Origin: Vesta saturnalis
Taxonomy: Eukaryota; Arthropoda; Insecta; Coleoptera; Lampyridae
NCBI GenBank assembly: GCA_036346205.1
Contig: JARFJB010002009.1
Location: forward strand, 4,293,001-4,357,000
DNA length: 64,000 nucleotides
Direction: 5' to 3'
Numbering within the stretch: the first letter of the stretch is position 1; every line of letters starts with the position of its first letter. A program made the translations under genes and the position numbers. Below the pieces are notes generated by a model. It searched no databases. It was not told the DNA's origin and worked only from the letters and a program-made list of their open reading frames with translations. Shown one piece after another: positions 10,246 through 22,097 of this stretch.

Positions 10246-13022
10246 CAGGATGGCCAACTAAGAATGCGAGGTACTGTATCTGGAAAACTATCCATCGTAG
10301 AGGCTTGCGCAAAAAAAAAGTTATACTAAAACGGCCAATACAAAAATCTGGAAAATATTTTCATGTTTCTGAAATGGCGGCTAGGGGGCGTAACTGCAAT
10401 CTTGAATCTAAAAAAGTGACGTTTCTGTGAATTCTGCTATATTAAGCCAATAAAAAAATAACTGATCTAAGTCGAGCATAATCTGAACTTTTTTTGTTTG
10501 GCACTTTTTGACGTATCTATAAAAATAAAGTGGTGGGGGGTATTCAAAGGTTTCCTTAAATCACCCCCGTATCTTCGAAACGTCTAATCCGATTTTAACA
10601 AACTTGGGCTCGTTGAAAAGAGCTTTTCTTGGGCTACAAATGTTAAAATAATTGAAGTTTTGTTAGTTTCACATGTCGTCACTAGAGGGCTTTGTTCGAC
10701 ATTACGACAGAAACGGTTAATTTTCGCAAAAAAATTAAATGCATTGGTATGACTTTTTTGCATGAACTAAATGATGCCTAAACAAGCTCGCGAAAACCGC
10801 ATCTCGATATCTTGTTCCTAACCTAAAATATCGGCCAAAGAAAACTTTATACGAAAATTCCTTAAATTTTTATTTTTTTTAACTATATTTTTCTGGAATT
10901 ATTTCTATTATGTAAGTTGTGGCCCTAAAAAGGACTGATTTAAAGAAGGAAGATTTTTAATGCCCCCGTAAATGGTCGAAATGCTGACCATCACGCTGTG
11001 CATTGCTGAGGCCTCTTATGGGTAGACTAAACTGCAGCTTCAATTTCGGCTCTGGTTACCTAGAAATTGCGATTTTAAATGTGTGTAAATTTATTCACCA
11101 GAATAAAATCACCCTTTTTGAAATTACTACGGGCAAGTAAGCAATGCTAAAAGTTATACGAAAGGCCTATTTTTTGTTTGTTTAAATGCATATTCACTAT
11201 GGATGTATACGAAAAATACAATTAATAGAAGCAGGCAATGGAAACAGATACCTAAACAAAAAATACATAATCCTCAAATTGTCAATAGTTGTCAATAATT
11301 TTGCGTTACTTTGAGCAATTTTTGTGCTTTCAAAATGCGTTTTACGAATAATGAAGCTGTTGATATGCTTGCGGGTTATTTTGAATGTCTTCAGAATGCC
11401 GCAGTAGCTAAAAGAGTTTACGCGGCTCGATATCCGAATCGGCGTCCTTGCGATTAGTGGCGAGCTTACGAGCCAATGGTAGTTTTCGGCCTACGTTTCA
11501 ACGGCAAACAATCGGAAGAACACAAGAAAATATTAACCGTGTACTGGGCTATATTGAAGGAAATCCTCATGTTAGCACAAGAGCATTATCCATGGGCATA
11601 TCACGGACAACGGTTCAAAAGATTTTGAAGGACCATAGGTAAGTTCTAATGGCCATCAAAATATATAGGTGTTCTTTTACACTTTTTTTAATTACTTTAA
11701 GAATGCACCCATATCATGTCGTTTTGCATCAGGCCTTGAAAGAGGAAAATTTTGATCGAAGGTTAGACTATTGCCATTGGATGTTAGACATGATACGCGA
11801 AAATAGAGAATTTTTATTTCAAATTCTTTGGACCGATGAAGCCACCTTCAGTAGTGACGGGAGAGGAGGCAATCTGCACAATACGCATTATTGGTCTGCA
11901 GAATCCCCATTGGTTGCGTGAAGTTCAGCGCCAAGGACGTTGGAGTTTAAATGTATGGTGTGGCATACTGGGAGGCAGAATTATTGGGCCATATTTTTTC
12001 GAGCAACCCCTAAATGGCAATGTATTTCTTGACTTTTTGGCCAATCAATTACCGTTGTTGTTGGAAGATGTGTCTCTGGAAACAAGGCAAAAATTGTTTT
12101 TGCAGTTGGATGGTGGCCCAGCACATTTTGCTATTAATGTGCAAGAGCATATTAATGCAGTATTTCAACAGCGGTGGATTGGAAGAGGAAGTCTGTTTCC
12201 ATGGCCTCCGCGATCGCCAGACTTAACTTGTCTCGATTTTTATTTATGGGGGCGCTTAAATGACATCGTGTTTCGGACTCAACCTACTACTAGAGAAGAT
12301 ATGAAAAACCGGATTCGTAACGCAATACGTAACATACCGAGAGCCGAAATTGAAGCTGCAGTTTTGTCTTGTCATGAGAGGCTTCAACAATGCATAGAGC
12401 GTGATGGTCAGCATTTCGAGCATTTACGGGGCATTAAAAACCTTCCCCCTTTAAATCGGTCCTTTTTAGGGCCACAACTTACATAATAGAAACAATTCCA
12501 GAAAAATATAGTCATACCAATGCATTTAATTTTTTTGCGAAAATTAACCGTTTCGGTCGGAATGTCGAACAAAGCCTTCTAGCGAGGACATGTGAAACTA
12601 ACAAAACTTCAATTATTTTAACATTTGTAGCCCAAGAAAAGCTCTTTTCAACGCGCCCAAGTTTGTTAAAATCGGATTAGCAGTTTCGAAGATACGGGGA
12701 GTGATTTAAGGAAACCTTTGAGTACCCCCCACCACTTTATTTTTATAGATACGTGAAAAAGTGCCAAACAAAAAAAGTTCAGATTATCCTCGACTTCAAA
12801 GATCAGTTATTTTTTTATTAGGTTAACATAGCAGAATTCACAGAAACATCACTTTTTTAGATTCGAGATTGCAGTTACGCCCTCTAGCGGCCATTTCAGA
12901 AACTTGAAAATACTTTCCAGGTTTTTGTATTGGCCGTTTTAGTATAACTTTTTTTTTGCGCAAGCCTCTACGATGGATAGTTTCCCAGATACAGTACTTC
13001 GCATTCTTAGTTGGCCACCCTG
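10246..13022 (+). mobile_element. Tc1/mariner-superfamily element, TIRs ~510 bp or longer
   Basis: The element is about 2.78 kb. The left end begins CAGGATGGCCAACTAAGAAT after TA (10,244-10,245). The right end is the reverse complement CAGGGTGGCCAACTAAGAAT, followed by TT. The arms 10,246-10,753 and 12,511-13,022 are inverted copies with scattered differences. After a roughly 120-bp interruption, inverted similarity resumes at about 10,880-11,065 against 12,350-12,510, so the left arm also holds an inverted copy of the transposase 3' end. Confidence 0.9.
11335..12486 (+). pseudogene. Mariner-like transposase with a spliceable intron
   Basis: It starts at ATG 11,335 (MRFTNNEAVDMLAGYFECLQ) with the AARYPNRRP signature of the DUF4817-type N-terminus, broken by a stop or frameshift at about 11,455. 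The frame RLVASLRANGSF to ILKDHR follows. A 63-nt intron (11,639 GTAAGT to AAG 11,701) then joins KDHR to MHPYHVVLHQAL. The DDE domain shows ILWTDEATF, LQLDGGPAHFA and PPRSPDLTCLDFYLWG, with 36 residues between the second and third Asp by my count. It ends GQHFEHLRGIKNLPPLNR and so on at 12,486. One further frameshift occurs near 11,910. It is a recent but inactive copy. Confidence 0.9.
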
Positions 13023-13710
13023 TTCATAAGTCAGTTTCTAAGACTAGATTTCAATGTTTATTAATAGAAAGAAATGATATAATCTGATCGAATACCACTC
13101 GACTTTCTCAGTGTATTCAAATACTTTCCCTTATTTTCGAACAAAATTAATATTGCTTTAAGGAAACACCCCTCGCGTTCTCAAGTCGGGCAAATGTTTT
13201 TCGGATATACCAACGAAGTCTTGTGATATTATTACAGAATATATTAAATATAATAAATATGCGAAACATTATTGTTACTAAAACTGTATTAAAAAATGTA
13301 AAAATAATATATCCGAATGGTTCACAGAAGGACGAATGCAAAGAACATAAAGATTTTAATACACCATTTACTTATGTGTAATAAAGTAAAGTGGATTTCT
13401 CAAAATATAAAACTAGTAAAACCAGCGACAACAATAGAAAAATAAATATGGCATTTAAATATCCTATAAAAATGAAATTAACAAACATGTTTATAACCTT
13501 TGAAAAACATTATTTTTGTAGTAACTAATAATGATATCATTAAAAGTAAATTGCGGTTTTTTTACGTATTCCATTTAATTATAATAGTTTTCTCCGCTAC
13601 ATTAATTATTTTTTACGATTACATAAAAAAATGTTACATTAAGAATTGATTATCTTAAAAATGCTACTGAATAGTGGTCAAACTAGTAATTTTAATTGTT
13701 GTTATATTAA
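13023..13710. other. No supported gene
   Basis: AT-rich sequence with only short ORFs and no repeat or element end that I could identify. Confidence 0.5.
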
Positions 13711-14628
13711 ACACACCGGCAAAATTAGGGGAACTGGTAAAAGTTACACTAAGTTTGACTTCAATTTTCTCTTGAACCCTTAACTCGATTTTGATATAAT
13801 TTTTTTTAAATTGCTAATTTTATAAACAATTGGTAGAAATGTCATATACACAGCTGAAAATAAAGTAATATTTTTTCGTACACTCTGTAGAGCGAATTAA
13901 TGAAATTTAATATCATTTTTGATAATGCCAGATTAAAGATTGAGGTTTTTTTTAACAGCATTTTAATTTTTTTATTTACTCTGATATCGCAGTTATTAAG
14001 GGTGCTACAGGATTTTTTTTGCTTTGGCACACTTTTTATAGGTTTCAGTAATGAAATGTAGGACAATCTGCCTCAAGAATTGCTTGATAATGTTATCATG
14101 AGAATGGGAAGACGGATGACTGCTGTCATAAGTGCACGTGGAGGTCACACGCGTTATTAAAACATTAAAACATGCTCCAATTTATGCGCTAAAGCACAAA
14201 TAAAAGCTTATGATGGAATGAGAGAAAAAAATAGTTTTGGTGGTCTCTGTAACATAATCAAAAATAAACGGAAATCCTTCGACCCAGCTAGCAACCCATA
14301 AAAAGTGTGCCAATGCACTAATTTCAACAAAACCCTATCACCCTTAATAACTGCGATAACAGAGTAAATAAAATAATGTAAATATGCCCGGAAAAGGTTA
14401 ATCTTTAATCTGTCATTATCAAATGATATCAAATTTCATTCGTTCACTCTACAGAGTGTCTCAAAAATTAACAAAAAAGCATTACTTTCTTTTCACCTTT
14501 GTATGTGACATTTCGACCAATAGCTTACAATTAGCAATAGGTCTAACGTGTTTTTAAAGAATCAGGCTACAATTTAAAAAAAAATTTAGTATAAATTTTG
14601 CCCGTTCCCCTAATTTTGCGGGTTTGTG
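13711..14628 (+). mobile_element. Mariner deletion derivative with ~345-bp inverted repeats
   Basis: The arms 13,711-14,055 and 14,285-14,628 are inverted copies. The tips share GCAAAATTAGGGGAAC, and the inner parts share GTTATTAAGGGTG and TTAATCTTTAATCTG (as reverse complements). The 230-bp core retains the end of a transposase gene, so this is an internally deleted Tc1/mariner-type element and not a featureless palindrome. Confidence 0.8.
14062..14160 (+). pseudogene. C-terminal remnant of a Tc1-type transposase
   Basis: The 32-codon frame reads DNLPQELLDNVIMRMGRRMT and ends ISARGGHTRY followed by TAA. This matches the characteristic Tc1/mariner C-terminus, in which a helix with 'RRM..vI' is followed by GG and then TKY/TRY. 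The rest of the gene is deleted. Confidence 0.75.
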
Positions 14629-15532
14629 TATATAAACATGTATGATAAAGTGAGAAGCATTATTTATGTATAAAGCTTCTCTTGAAAGTACTCTTAATTA
14701 GAATTAAAATTTTCGTAAATATTTACTAAAAATATTAATTACATTAATGTCAACAATATAATGTTTCATAAGGAAGTCTTTCCAGTCACACTTATTTACA
14801 CTAGAATAAAAACTTTCTGGATTTCTCTATTAACGTACAAAATTCCATTTAAATAGTAACCAATTATTATGAAGAGTAACATATTAAGTACATAGTGACT
14901 TGCCGATAATACTGGCTAATGGGATGCATGAGCGCATGATGCGATGAAAATTTGCACGACTGCAAAGCAGTTGAAATGTCAAATGTGTCATTTTATTGAT
15001 TGATGGGATCATTTTTGGCTGTCATCGAGATAAAAAAAACTACAATCTACTGTAACCTAGGATCCAAGCTACGGTACTCTACAATCCAATGAGAGGATCC
15101 TAGGTTTCCGTACATTTTAGTTTTCCTTTTTCCATCTTTTAGACAGATGGAGGTTGCGTTATCAATAGTCATTCTAATTCCAAAACGTATAGATCCAATG
15201 TGTATCGACCAGTTGAGTAAATGTATACAGTCTCTCACTTATTGTGCATATTGTCGGCTTCATTTATTTTTTATTCTAATTTCCAAAATTGTAAAGCAAT
15301 TATTTTATAACTGAAATAATTATAAATAAAATTTACTTCTGCTATGTATGCAAATTTCCTTTTAACACGTATTGATAAGGATACATTGGATTTTAGTGAA
15401 TGCATGTTCATCTAATAATTAATAAGGAATATAATCATAATTTAACAATTATATTCGTTGGTAACCCGGTAGCGGTGTTTTGACCTTTGAGAGGTTCTCT
15501 ATTCATACGAACAGAGTCAAAGTATGACTATA
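14629..15532. other. No supported gene
   Basis: I see no recognisable coding or repeat structure. The minus ORF at 15,047-15,238 has no family I recognise. Confidence 0.5.
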
Positions 15533-16000
15533 CAGGGTGATTTATTAGTTCACCGACAAAATTTGCTATATGAAAGGTCATATAATTGTAAGAAAAAAAA
15601 CATTATGGGAACATATGTCCAATTTCGATTATTTAAAGAAATAAATGATTTTGAGGAAATTGTAAGAAGGGGATTGCAGTTGCTAGAGAGAGTACAAAAT
15701 GCTGCTACTCAGATCATAAATCAACCAAACATTCTCCTTCGAGTGAAAAACTCTTTAATTCGCCGTTGCCAAGCACGTATTGAAGAGGGAGGAGGAGGGC
15801 GTTTTGAGCATTTATTATAATTATGTATTCATATTATTTTCAGTTTTCAACAGTTTATACTGGTATTGAAATGATTTAAAAAAAATACTTAGATACAATC
15901 AACTTTTGAAGCCATTTATTTCTTTAAATAATTGAAATCGGACATGACCTTTCATATGGCCAAATTTTTAAAATCTTCTGACATGCGTTATTCCGCTCTA
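15533..16000 (+). mobile_element. Short mariner deletion derivative
   Basis: The left end CAGGGTGATTTATTAG follows TA at 15,531-15,532. Sequence near 15,568-15,655 (ATATGAAAGGTCAT, ATTATTTAAAGAAATAAATG) returns inverted near 15,910-15,960. The right tip has diverged, and its end near 16,000 is approximate. The core carries a transposase C-terminus. Confidence 0.65.
15654..15820 (+). pseudogene. C-terminal remnant of a mariner-like transposase
   Basis: The frame reads EEIVRRGLQLLERVQNAATQ and ends SLIRRCQARIEEGGGGRFEHLL followed by TAA. The 'R..cI...GG..FEHLL' ending is the same type as in the elements at 7.8 kb (GQHLEHLI) and 12.4 kb (GQHFEHL). Only this tail remains. Confidence 0.65.
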
Positions 16001-16599
16001 GGTATAGTATAAATCTATTTTTCGGTAGGTTTGAAAATCCGCAGTCTATGGACATATTATTAAGAGTGAATCGTAGGTCGGAAGCTTATTTAGAAGTGCA
16101 CTATAACCATGCTTAATTCTTTTACATATAAAGAAAACAATGCTACAGTCTCCGTGGAACTCGATAGATTTCCCTATTATAAGTGTTTTGTAACCGCGGT
16201 TGAGTCGATCGGCCTATTTCCACAGTTTTTGGTTTTATAGCGCGACGTTTCGGAAGCGTACTCTGCTTTCGTGATTAGACTTTGTCCTGAGAAGGACTGT
16301 TTTCGCACTTGAGCCAAATTGTTATGTTATGACTTTTTCAGAAGTACTTGACTACTCTCAGATTCGAACTTTGATACCTTTCACTTACAAGTCTGACACC
16401 TTTGCCGCTGAGCCACTCAGTAATCCAATATATATTTTTTTAGAACTTATGTATATTAAACCTTTGTCGTGGTTGCGCATTAGTTTACTGCGCATGTTAC
16501 GCCGTAACCTATTGAGCAGGTGGATTGCGCTTAAGCTCTTTGCGCATTATTGAGATCCATATAGATTTCATTTCTACACTAGCTTGGCTTATTGGATTT

Positions 16600-17520
16600 T
16601 CTGCTAGTGCGATGTATGTGGCTTCTTTGAGTTTCCGGCGAGTTGTATTCTCGTCCTTTGCTGTATGTTACCCCATTGGATGCAGTGTTCTTCATTATGT
16701 TCCTATATTCTCACTTTGAGTGCTCTACTGCTCTCTCCTATGTATACTCTGCTGCATTCGCATGGTAGGTTGTATACACAATTCTTGGAATTCTGGTATT
16801 CATTGTGTGGTTTGATTTTGCTTACTATTCCCCTGAGCGTGCTTGTCGGTTTGAAGGCAGTGCGTATCTTGTATTTGCAGCCTATCCTTCGTATTTTGTC
16901 TTAGATACTTTGTATGTACGGTATTATCGCTGTGTATTTAGGTTTTTCCTTTTTGGGTGCCCTTTCCTTGTTTAGGTTAGATGTTGGATCGGGGTTGCCA
17001 TTTTCTTTAAGTGTTCTAGCGATATTTTCTTTTTCCAGGTCCTCTTGTTTTAAACATATTGTTTCGCTGTATCGTACAAGCATCTTTTCACGCCTAATTT
17101 CACGCTTTTGTGGTGATTGGAATTGCAGTGAGGTACCTCTCCGTGAAAGTGTACAGGCACATTCAGGAATGGCAGTTTTGTTCCGGCTCCAGTTCCATTG
17201 TGAGTTTCATGGAGGGTGTGCGGCTACTTAGATGAACTAGGAATTCATCGAGTTTATGCTTACCGTGTTGCCAAACTACGACGGTACCTAACCCACATCC
17301 TTGGTTTTTGCGTGAATTCAGATATCGATTGGTCTTTTAAGTCTTCCATATTTATATTGCTCACTATGGGTGATAGTGGGGAACCTATCGCCATCCTAAA
17401 CTCTTGTTTGTAGAATTTGTCTTTTACTTGGAAACATGTAGTTCTAATGCATATTACCTTGTTATCACGGGCTTTGCAGAGGAAGAGTACATCGTTCTCC
17501 TCTAGTGCTAGCTTGTTCAT
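16600..17520 (-). pseudogene. Penelope-like RT plus GIY-YIG ORF, copy B
   Basis: RT part at 17,260-17,520: TTCFQVKDKFYKQEF and MAIGSPLSPIVSNINMEDLK (intact motif B). The YVDD region is frameshifted (RMWVRYRRS). Later fragments SSRTPSMKLTMELEPEQ and, near 16,740-16,830, KNCVYNLPCECSRVYIGESS preserve the RT end and the GIY-YIG start. There are many frameshifts. It is more decayed than copy A. Confidence 0.8.
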
Positions 17521-18063
17521 GGATGTTTCAAGCTTACCGAACAGTTGTTTGACTTGGGGATGTACCGAGTTACTAATTCTGTATTAAAGTGTTTCGTGAC
17601 CGTGGTTTCATATTAGTTGAGAGTAACCTATTTGCACAGTTTTCCGTTTATAGCGCGACGTTTTGGAAACGGGCTCTGCTTTCGTCATCAGGAATAGCCC
17701 TGAGAAGGACTGTTTTCGCACTTGAGTCGAATTCATATGTTATGATTTCTTCACAAGCACTTGACTGCTCTCCGATTCGAAATTTGGTACCTTTCACTTA
17801 CAAGTCTGACACCTTTACCGCTGAACTACTGAGTAATCCAATATATATATTTTTTAGAACATGTATATATCAAACCTTTGTACTGGTTGCGCAGTAGTTT
17901 ACTGCGCATGTTGCGCCGTAACCTATTGAGCAAGTGGATTGTGCTTAAGCTCTTCGCGCATTATTGAGATCCATATGAGCTTCATTTCTACACTAGCTTG
18001 GCTTATTTGATTTTCTGCGAGTGCGATGTATGTTCCGGCGAATTGTATTCTCGTCCTTTGCCA

Positions 18064-19212
18064 CTATCTGTATGTTGTCCCATTGGATGCAGTGTTCTTC
18101 ATTCCAGACATGTTCGGCGATTCTTGGTCTTTCTGTTCGCCCTTGCGGATGTTGTTTTTATGTTCCTGTATTCTCACTTTGAATGGTCTACTGCGCTCTC
18201 CTATGTATACTCTGATGCATTCGCATGGCAGGTTGTATACACAATTCTTGGAATTCTGGTCTTCATTGTGTGGTTTGGTTTTGGTTACTATTCCCATGAG
18301 CGTTCTTATGGATTTGAAGGCAGTGCGTATTTTATATTTGCTGCCTATCCTTCATATTTTGTCTGAGGTACCTTGTATTTACGGTATTATCGCTGTGTAT
18401 TAGGTTCATCTTTTTTGGTTACCCTTTCCCGTATTTAAGTTATGTGTTGGATCGGGGTTGCCATTTTCTTTAAGTGTTTTCTTTTTCCAGGTCCTCTTGT
18501 TTTGAGCATATTGTTTTCGCTGTATCGTACAAGCATCTTTCCACGCCTAATTTCACGCTTATGTGGTGATTGGAGTTGCAGTGTAGCTACCTCTCTGCGA
18601 AAGTGTTGTCATTCCAGTGCACAAGTAATCCACGAATGGCAGTTTTTGTTCCGGCTCCAGTTCCATTGTGAATTTCATGGAGGGTGTGCGGCTATTTAGA
18701 TGATCTACGAATTCATCCAGTTTATGCTTACCGTGTTGCCAAACTACAAAGGTATCTAAATCACATCCTTGGTTTTCCGTGAATTCGGCTATCGCTTGAT
18801 CTTCTAAGTCTTCGATATTTATATTGCACACAATGGGTGATACTGTGGAACCTATCGCCATTAAACTCTTAAACTCTTGTTGGTTGAATTTGTCCTCTAC
18901 TTGGAAATATGTAGTTCTAATGCGTATTACCTTGTTATCACGGGCTTGGCAGTGGAAGGTTACATGGTTCTCCTCTGGTGCTAGCTTGTTCATGGAGGTT
19001 TCAAGTTTTCTGAAATGTTGTTTGACTTCGGGACCGTACCAAGTTACCAATTCTGTATTATAAGTGTTTTGTAACCGTGGTTTCATATTAGTTGAGATCG
19101 GCCTATTTGCACAGTTTTTGCTTTTATAGCGCGACGTTTCGGGAGCGGACTCTGCTTCAGTCATCAGGTTTAATCCTGTGAAGGACTCTTTTCGCACTTG
19201 GGTCGATTTCAT
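18064..19212 (-). pseudogene. Penelope-like RT plus GIY-YIG ORF, copy A
   Basis: RT part at 18,559-19,212: TTYFQVEDKFNQQEF, MAIGSTVSPIVCNINIEDLE (motif B, normally MGSPLSPIVAN), then CDLDTFVVWQHG in the position of the catalytic YVDDTF, and LPFVDYL (later RT motif). N-terminal RT including motif A is missing, so the copy is 5'-truncated. The GIY-YIG part at 18,064-18,297 reads NCVYNLPCECIRVYIGERSR followed by PFKVRIQEHKNNIRK, keeping YIG, the Arg and the EH pair. The two parts are in different frames with a gap of decayed linker. It is inactive. Confidence 0.85.
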
Positions 19213-19514
19213 ATGTTATGACTTGACTACTGTCAGATTCGAACTTGGTACCTTTAGATCGATTTATTCTACACGTAGATGACAAGTGTCCATTCTACCT
19301 CAGTACAATGACCACATAATAGGGACAGTTAATTCGCTGGCAGCACGTTGGGAGCGGCTCCTCATTTAACAGAAACCAAACCTAGCTACCGCTGTACGCT
19401 TGACTTTGCCACCTAGAAAACCTTCCTAAAATTTATTTCCCACAATAATTCATGAGAAACTTTTTTCATTAAAAATAATTTTCATGCTACTCCTTATCTT
19501 CTACCGTCGCATCT

Positions 19515-19580
19515 GCAATACACCGAGCTGGTAGAGTAGTGGTGAACCATCTCTGGCATCCCTAATTCAATCCACTTCGC
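19515..19580 (+). repeat. Possible tRNA-derived SINE head
   Basis: GAGCTGGTAGAGTAGTGG resembles a Pol III A-box region, and AATTCAATCC about 25 bases later resembles a weak B-box. No second copy is recognised in the window, so this is tentative. Confidence 0.3.
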
Positions 19581-19679
19581 AATTTGAAAACTCCACTACT
19601 AACAGAAACGGCATCCTCATTTCTCATAACATCCTCATTTAGCATTCAAGTTCAACCTTTCTTAATTTCGAAGGGGCCT

Positions 19680-20690
19680 CTATAGGCGACGGCAATACAT
19701 GCAGCTAATCACTTATTTAACATCTGTGTACAGACAAGTTTTTAGGTGACACCATCATTTCAGACCACATTCTTCTTTTACATTCCTCGACCCTGCTCTA
19801 CCGCCTCCAACATATATGATCATAGTGCAGTATTTAACTAAAAGCTCTCAAATAACTTTGTGGCGTACGAAATCTACACTATCCACGTTGTCGAAAGAGT
19901 ACTCACCAACTTCCGATATGATGGAATTCCTCGAGCCTTTCCCACATCAGTTTGTCACTTTGATCAAAGGTAAGAGGCGAGTATATCGCGAATTTCTGAG
20001 ATTAGCAAACCCCGCTTTCAAGACCACATATAATAGAGTTAACACTCTAATTTGGTGTGAAATCAACAAACTGAGCAACAATGGACCCAATCTACCTCCA
20101 AACTGAATGATATGGACGAGAAAAAAGTTTTTCATCGTACGTTAGTATATAATGAAGTGATAAAAATAGTAAGTTTTACTCTTCAATCATACCTGTCTAA
20201 ACCCTCGCTTATTTCCAAAAAGATAAAATCTCCGCATCTAGACATGGCGAACTTAACCGACTGATACTCAGACATCTGCCTTTCTCAGCTATGCGATGTC
20301 TTACAATTGAGTATTTATTGACGGTTTGAAAATCCGCTTTAAAGTGGACCAAACCTACATACTACAGACCAATCTCCATTCTGACCCGCCTAGGGAAATT
20401 CTTTGATCAAATTTTAGCTCGAAAGTTAGAGACTTTGGAGCGACAGTCAGTCCGATTTCCCACCTTGACAAGACCCACTACTGAAATTTCTTACCGAGAC
20501 ATCGCAATCCTTCAACCAGTGTAATTGTAACTTCGTTGTTTTTCTAGATATAAAGCAAACTTTGACAGACTCTGACATACTGACCTAATTTAAAAAAATG
20601 TAAGCTTTAGGTATTCCCCGAGTTTACAAAGCTCCTGTCTAACAGATAAGACTCATCGGAGTGGCATCAACCCACTCCTAAAGCAGTAAA
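19680..20690 (+). pseudogene. Jockey-like LINE fragment (EN end, linker, RT start)
   Basis: Near 19,757 a SDH triplet like that ending APE endonucleases is visible. It is followed by the linker PHQFVTLIKGKRRVYREFLR and NPAFKTTYNRVNTLI, typical of Jockey-clade ORF2. At about 20,353 the frame KPTYYRPISILTRLGKFFDQ gives RT motifs 1-2. At about 20,543 FLDIKQTFD gives motif A with its catalytic Asp. The fragment ends near 20,690 before motif B. Several frameshifts separate the pieces. Confidence 0.75.
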
Positions 20691-22097
20691 AAAATATGTT
20701 ATTGCTATAAATTTGAAATTCTAAATGTTTACTTCATATTTGATTTACCTTCACTTCAAATAAAACTCACACCGTCCCTATCTTAATTGATATTAATCAC
20801 TTAAACTAATATGAAATCGTAAATATTGAATTATCGAACATAAATAATGAATAACGCGCTTCTGGCATCTGTCAACTGTTTCTTCACAAATTATCAAACG
20901 CATAAAAGGAACTCAGTAATTAACTTTAACAAGTGTCTATTGTACCAAAATAAAGTAGTGCAATGAATTTTAACTCAACAGTAAAAGCTCTTGTTAACAA
21001 ATACGAACTTCAAATTTATTTCTTAAAGTTAAATATACAATACCTGTTTTCCTTTCTTTTATTTCCACTAAAGCGCTTTTGATAAAAGGCGGCACACGCC
21101 CTTTTTAATTAAACAGATCCTTAAAAATAATGTACACCAATTAGCGTGTTGTCACCAGCGGCCAACGTAGAAAATTCAATAATAAACAACCCTAAGTAAT
21201 TAAATGACTAAATAATTTCGTAAATGTGTCGGTTAAGAATGTTTCAATAAACAAATAATAATCTAGTAAACACTACTAAAGCCAGTGTTCCACGTGCTTA
21301 TTAATTTAATGTTTCCATGTATTGCAGACCAATTTCAAATAAAACACTTAAACGTTTTAACTTACACAAGATTACAGAATAAAGGGGTAGAATCAGAATA
21401 CGATTATTTTGCTCTTAAATGGTACGAGTGCATCGGGGAAAATTACGCAAAATAATAGAAGAGTGCCCTGCGAACTCTTCATAAAAATATGCCAAAGCCA
21501 AGCGGGGACAGCAGTAATTCCTCGTACTACAGCATGCACATACGCTGTATTACTAGGTATGTATCACGCACGCCTTACTCGGCCCAAAACTGAACGCTCA
21601 TTGCCTTTTCGCGACTTCTTCCAATTCTCCTTCTTACATTTTAAGAACCCTCGCCAACCCCTTTACTAACAGTTTGCGCGGTAAAAACGAGAGAATCTCA
21701 GTGTACACAAAATAAAAGATACTCGTCAGCAAAACCCTCTTGCATCATGATAAAACGTATTTACATGTAATCCAATATATTTTTAGTCGTCTCGACCACA
21801 TTGAAAAATCAAACTTAAACAACCCACTATAAGTTCTATAATAGTTTCACTTTCAATTATTGTCTATAACAATTCTAAGTATTGCGTCGCTTCATTAAAT
21901 TTTTTACTGATCTAATACTTTTGTGGAATCTCACGCAAAGAAATGATACAAAGAAATAATTTTCGATGGCGCAATTTCCTCTTAATTAATAAACAACAAA
22001 TCAAAAATCAACCGTCGTAGTATATATCCAACATATACTAAAATAAAAACTACTTTCCTTAATTCTTTTACTATGTTAAAACAGAAACAAGCGTAAA
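20691..22097. other. No supported gene
   Basis: AT-rich. The ORF at 21,409-21,669 (86 codons, starting MLLNGTSASGKITQ) has no motif or family I recognise and may be chance. Confidence 0.45.

Larger units (their letters stand above)
16130..19256 (-). mobile_element. Tandem Penelope-like element array
   Basis: Two truncated coding copies alternate with three copies of a terminal repeat (pLTR) at about 16,175-16,440, 17,585-17,850 and 19,060-19,256, spaced 1.42 and 1.47 kb apart. All are on the minus strand. Each copy encodes RT motifs followed by a GIY-YIG endonuclease, the domain order of Penelope-like retroelements. Partial tandem copies with pLTRs are usual for this group. The pLTRs share TATAGCGCGACGTTT, CTGAGAAGGACTGTTTTCGC (17.7 and 16.3 kb) and a tRNA-like block. 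Confidence 0.85.

Noticed and set aside
16329..18699. + strand ORFs with hydrophobic stretches
   Set aside because: They are antisense of the Penelope RT and GIY-YIG coding copies.
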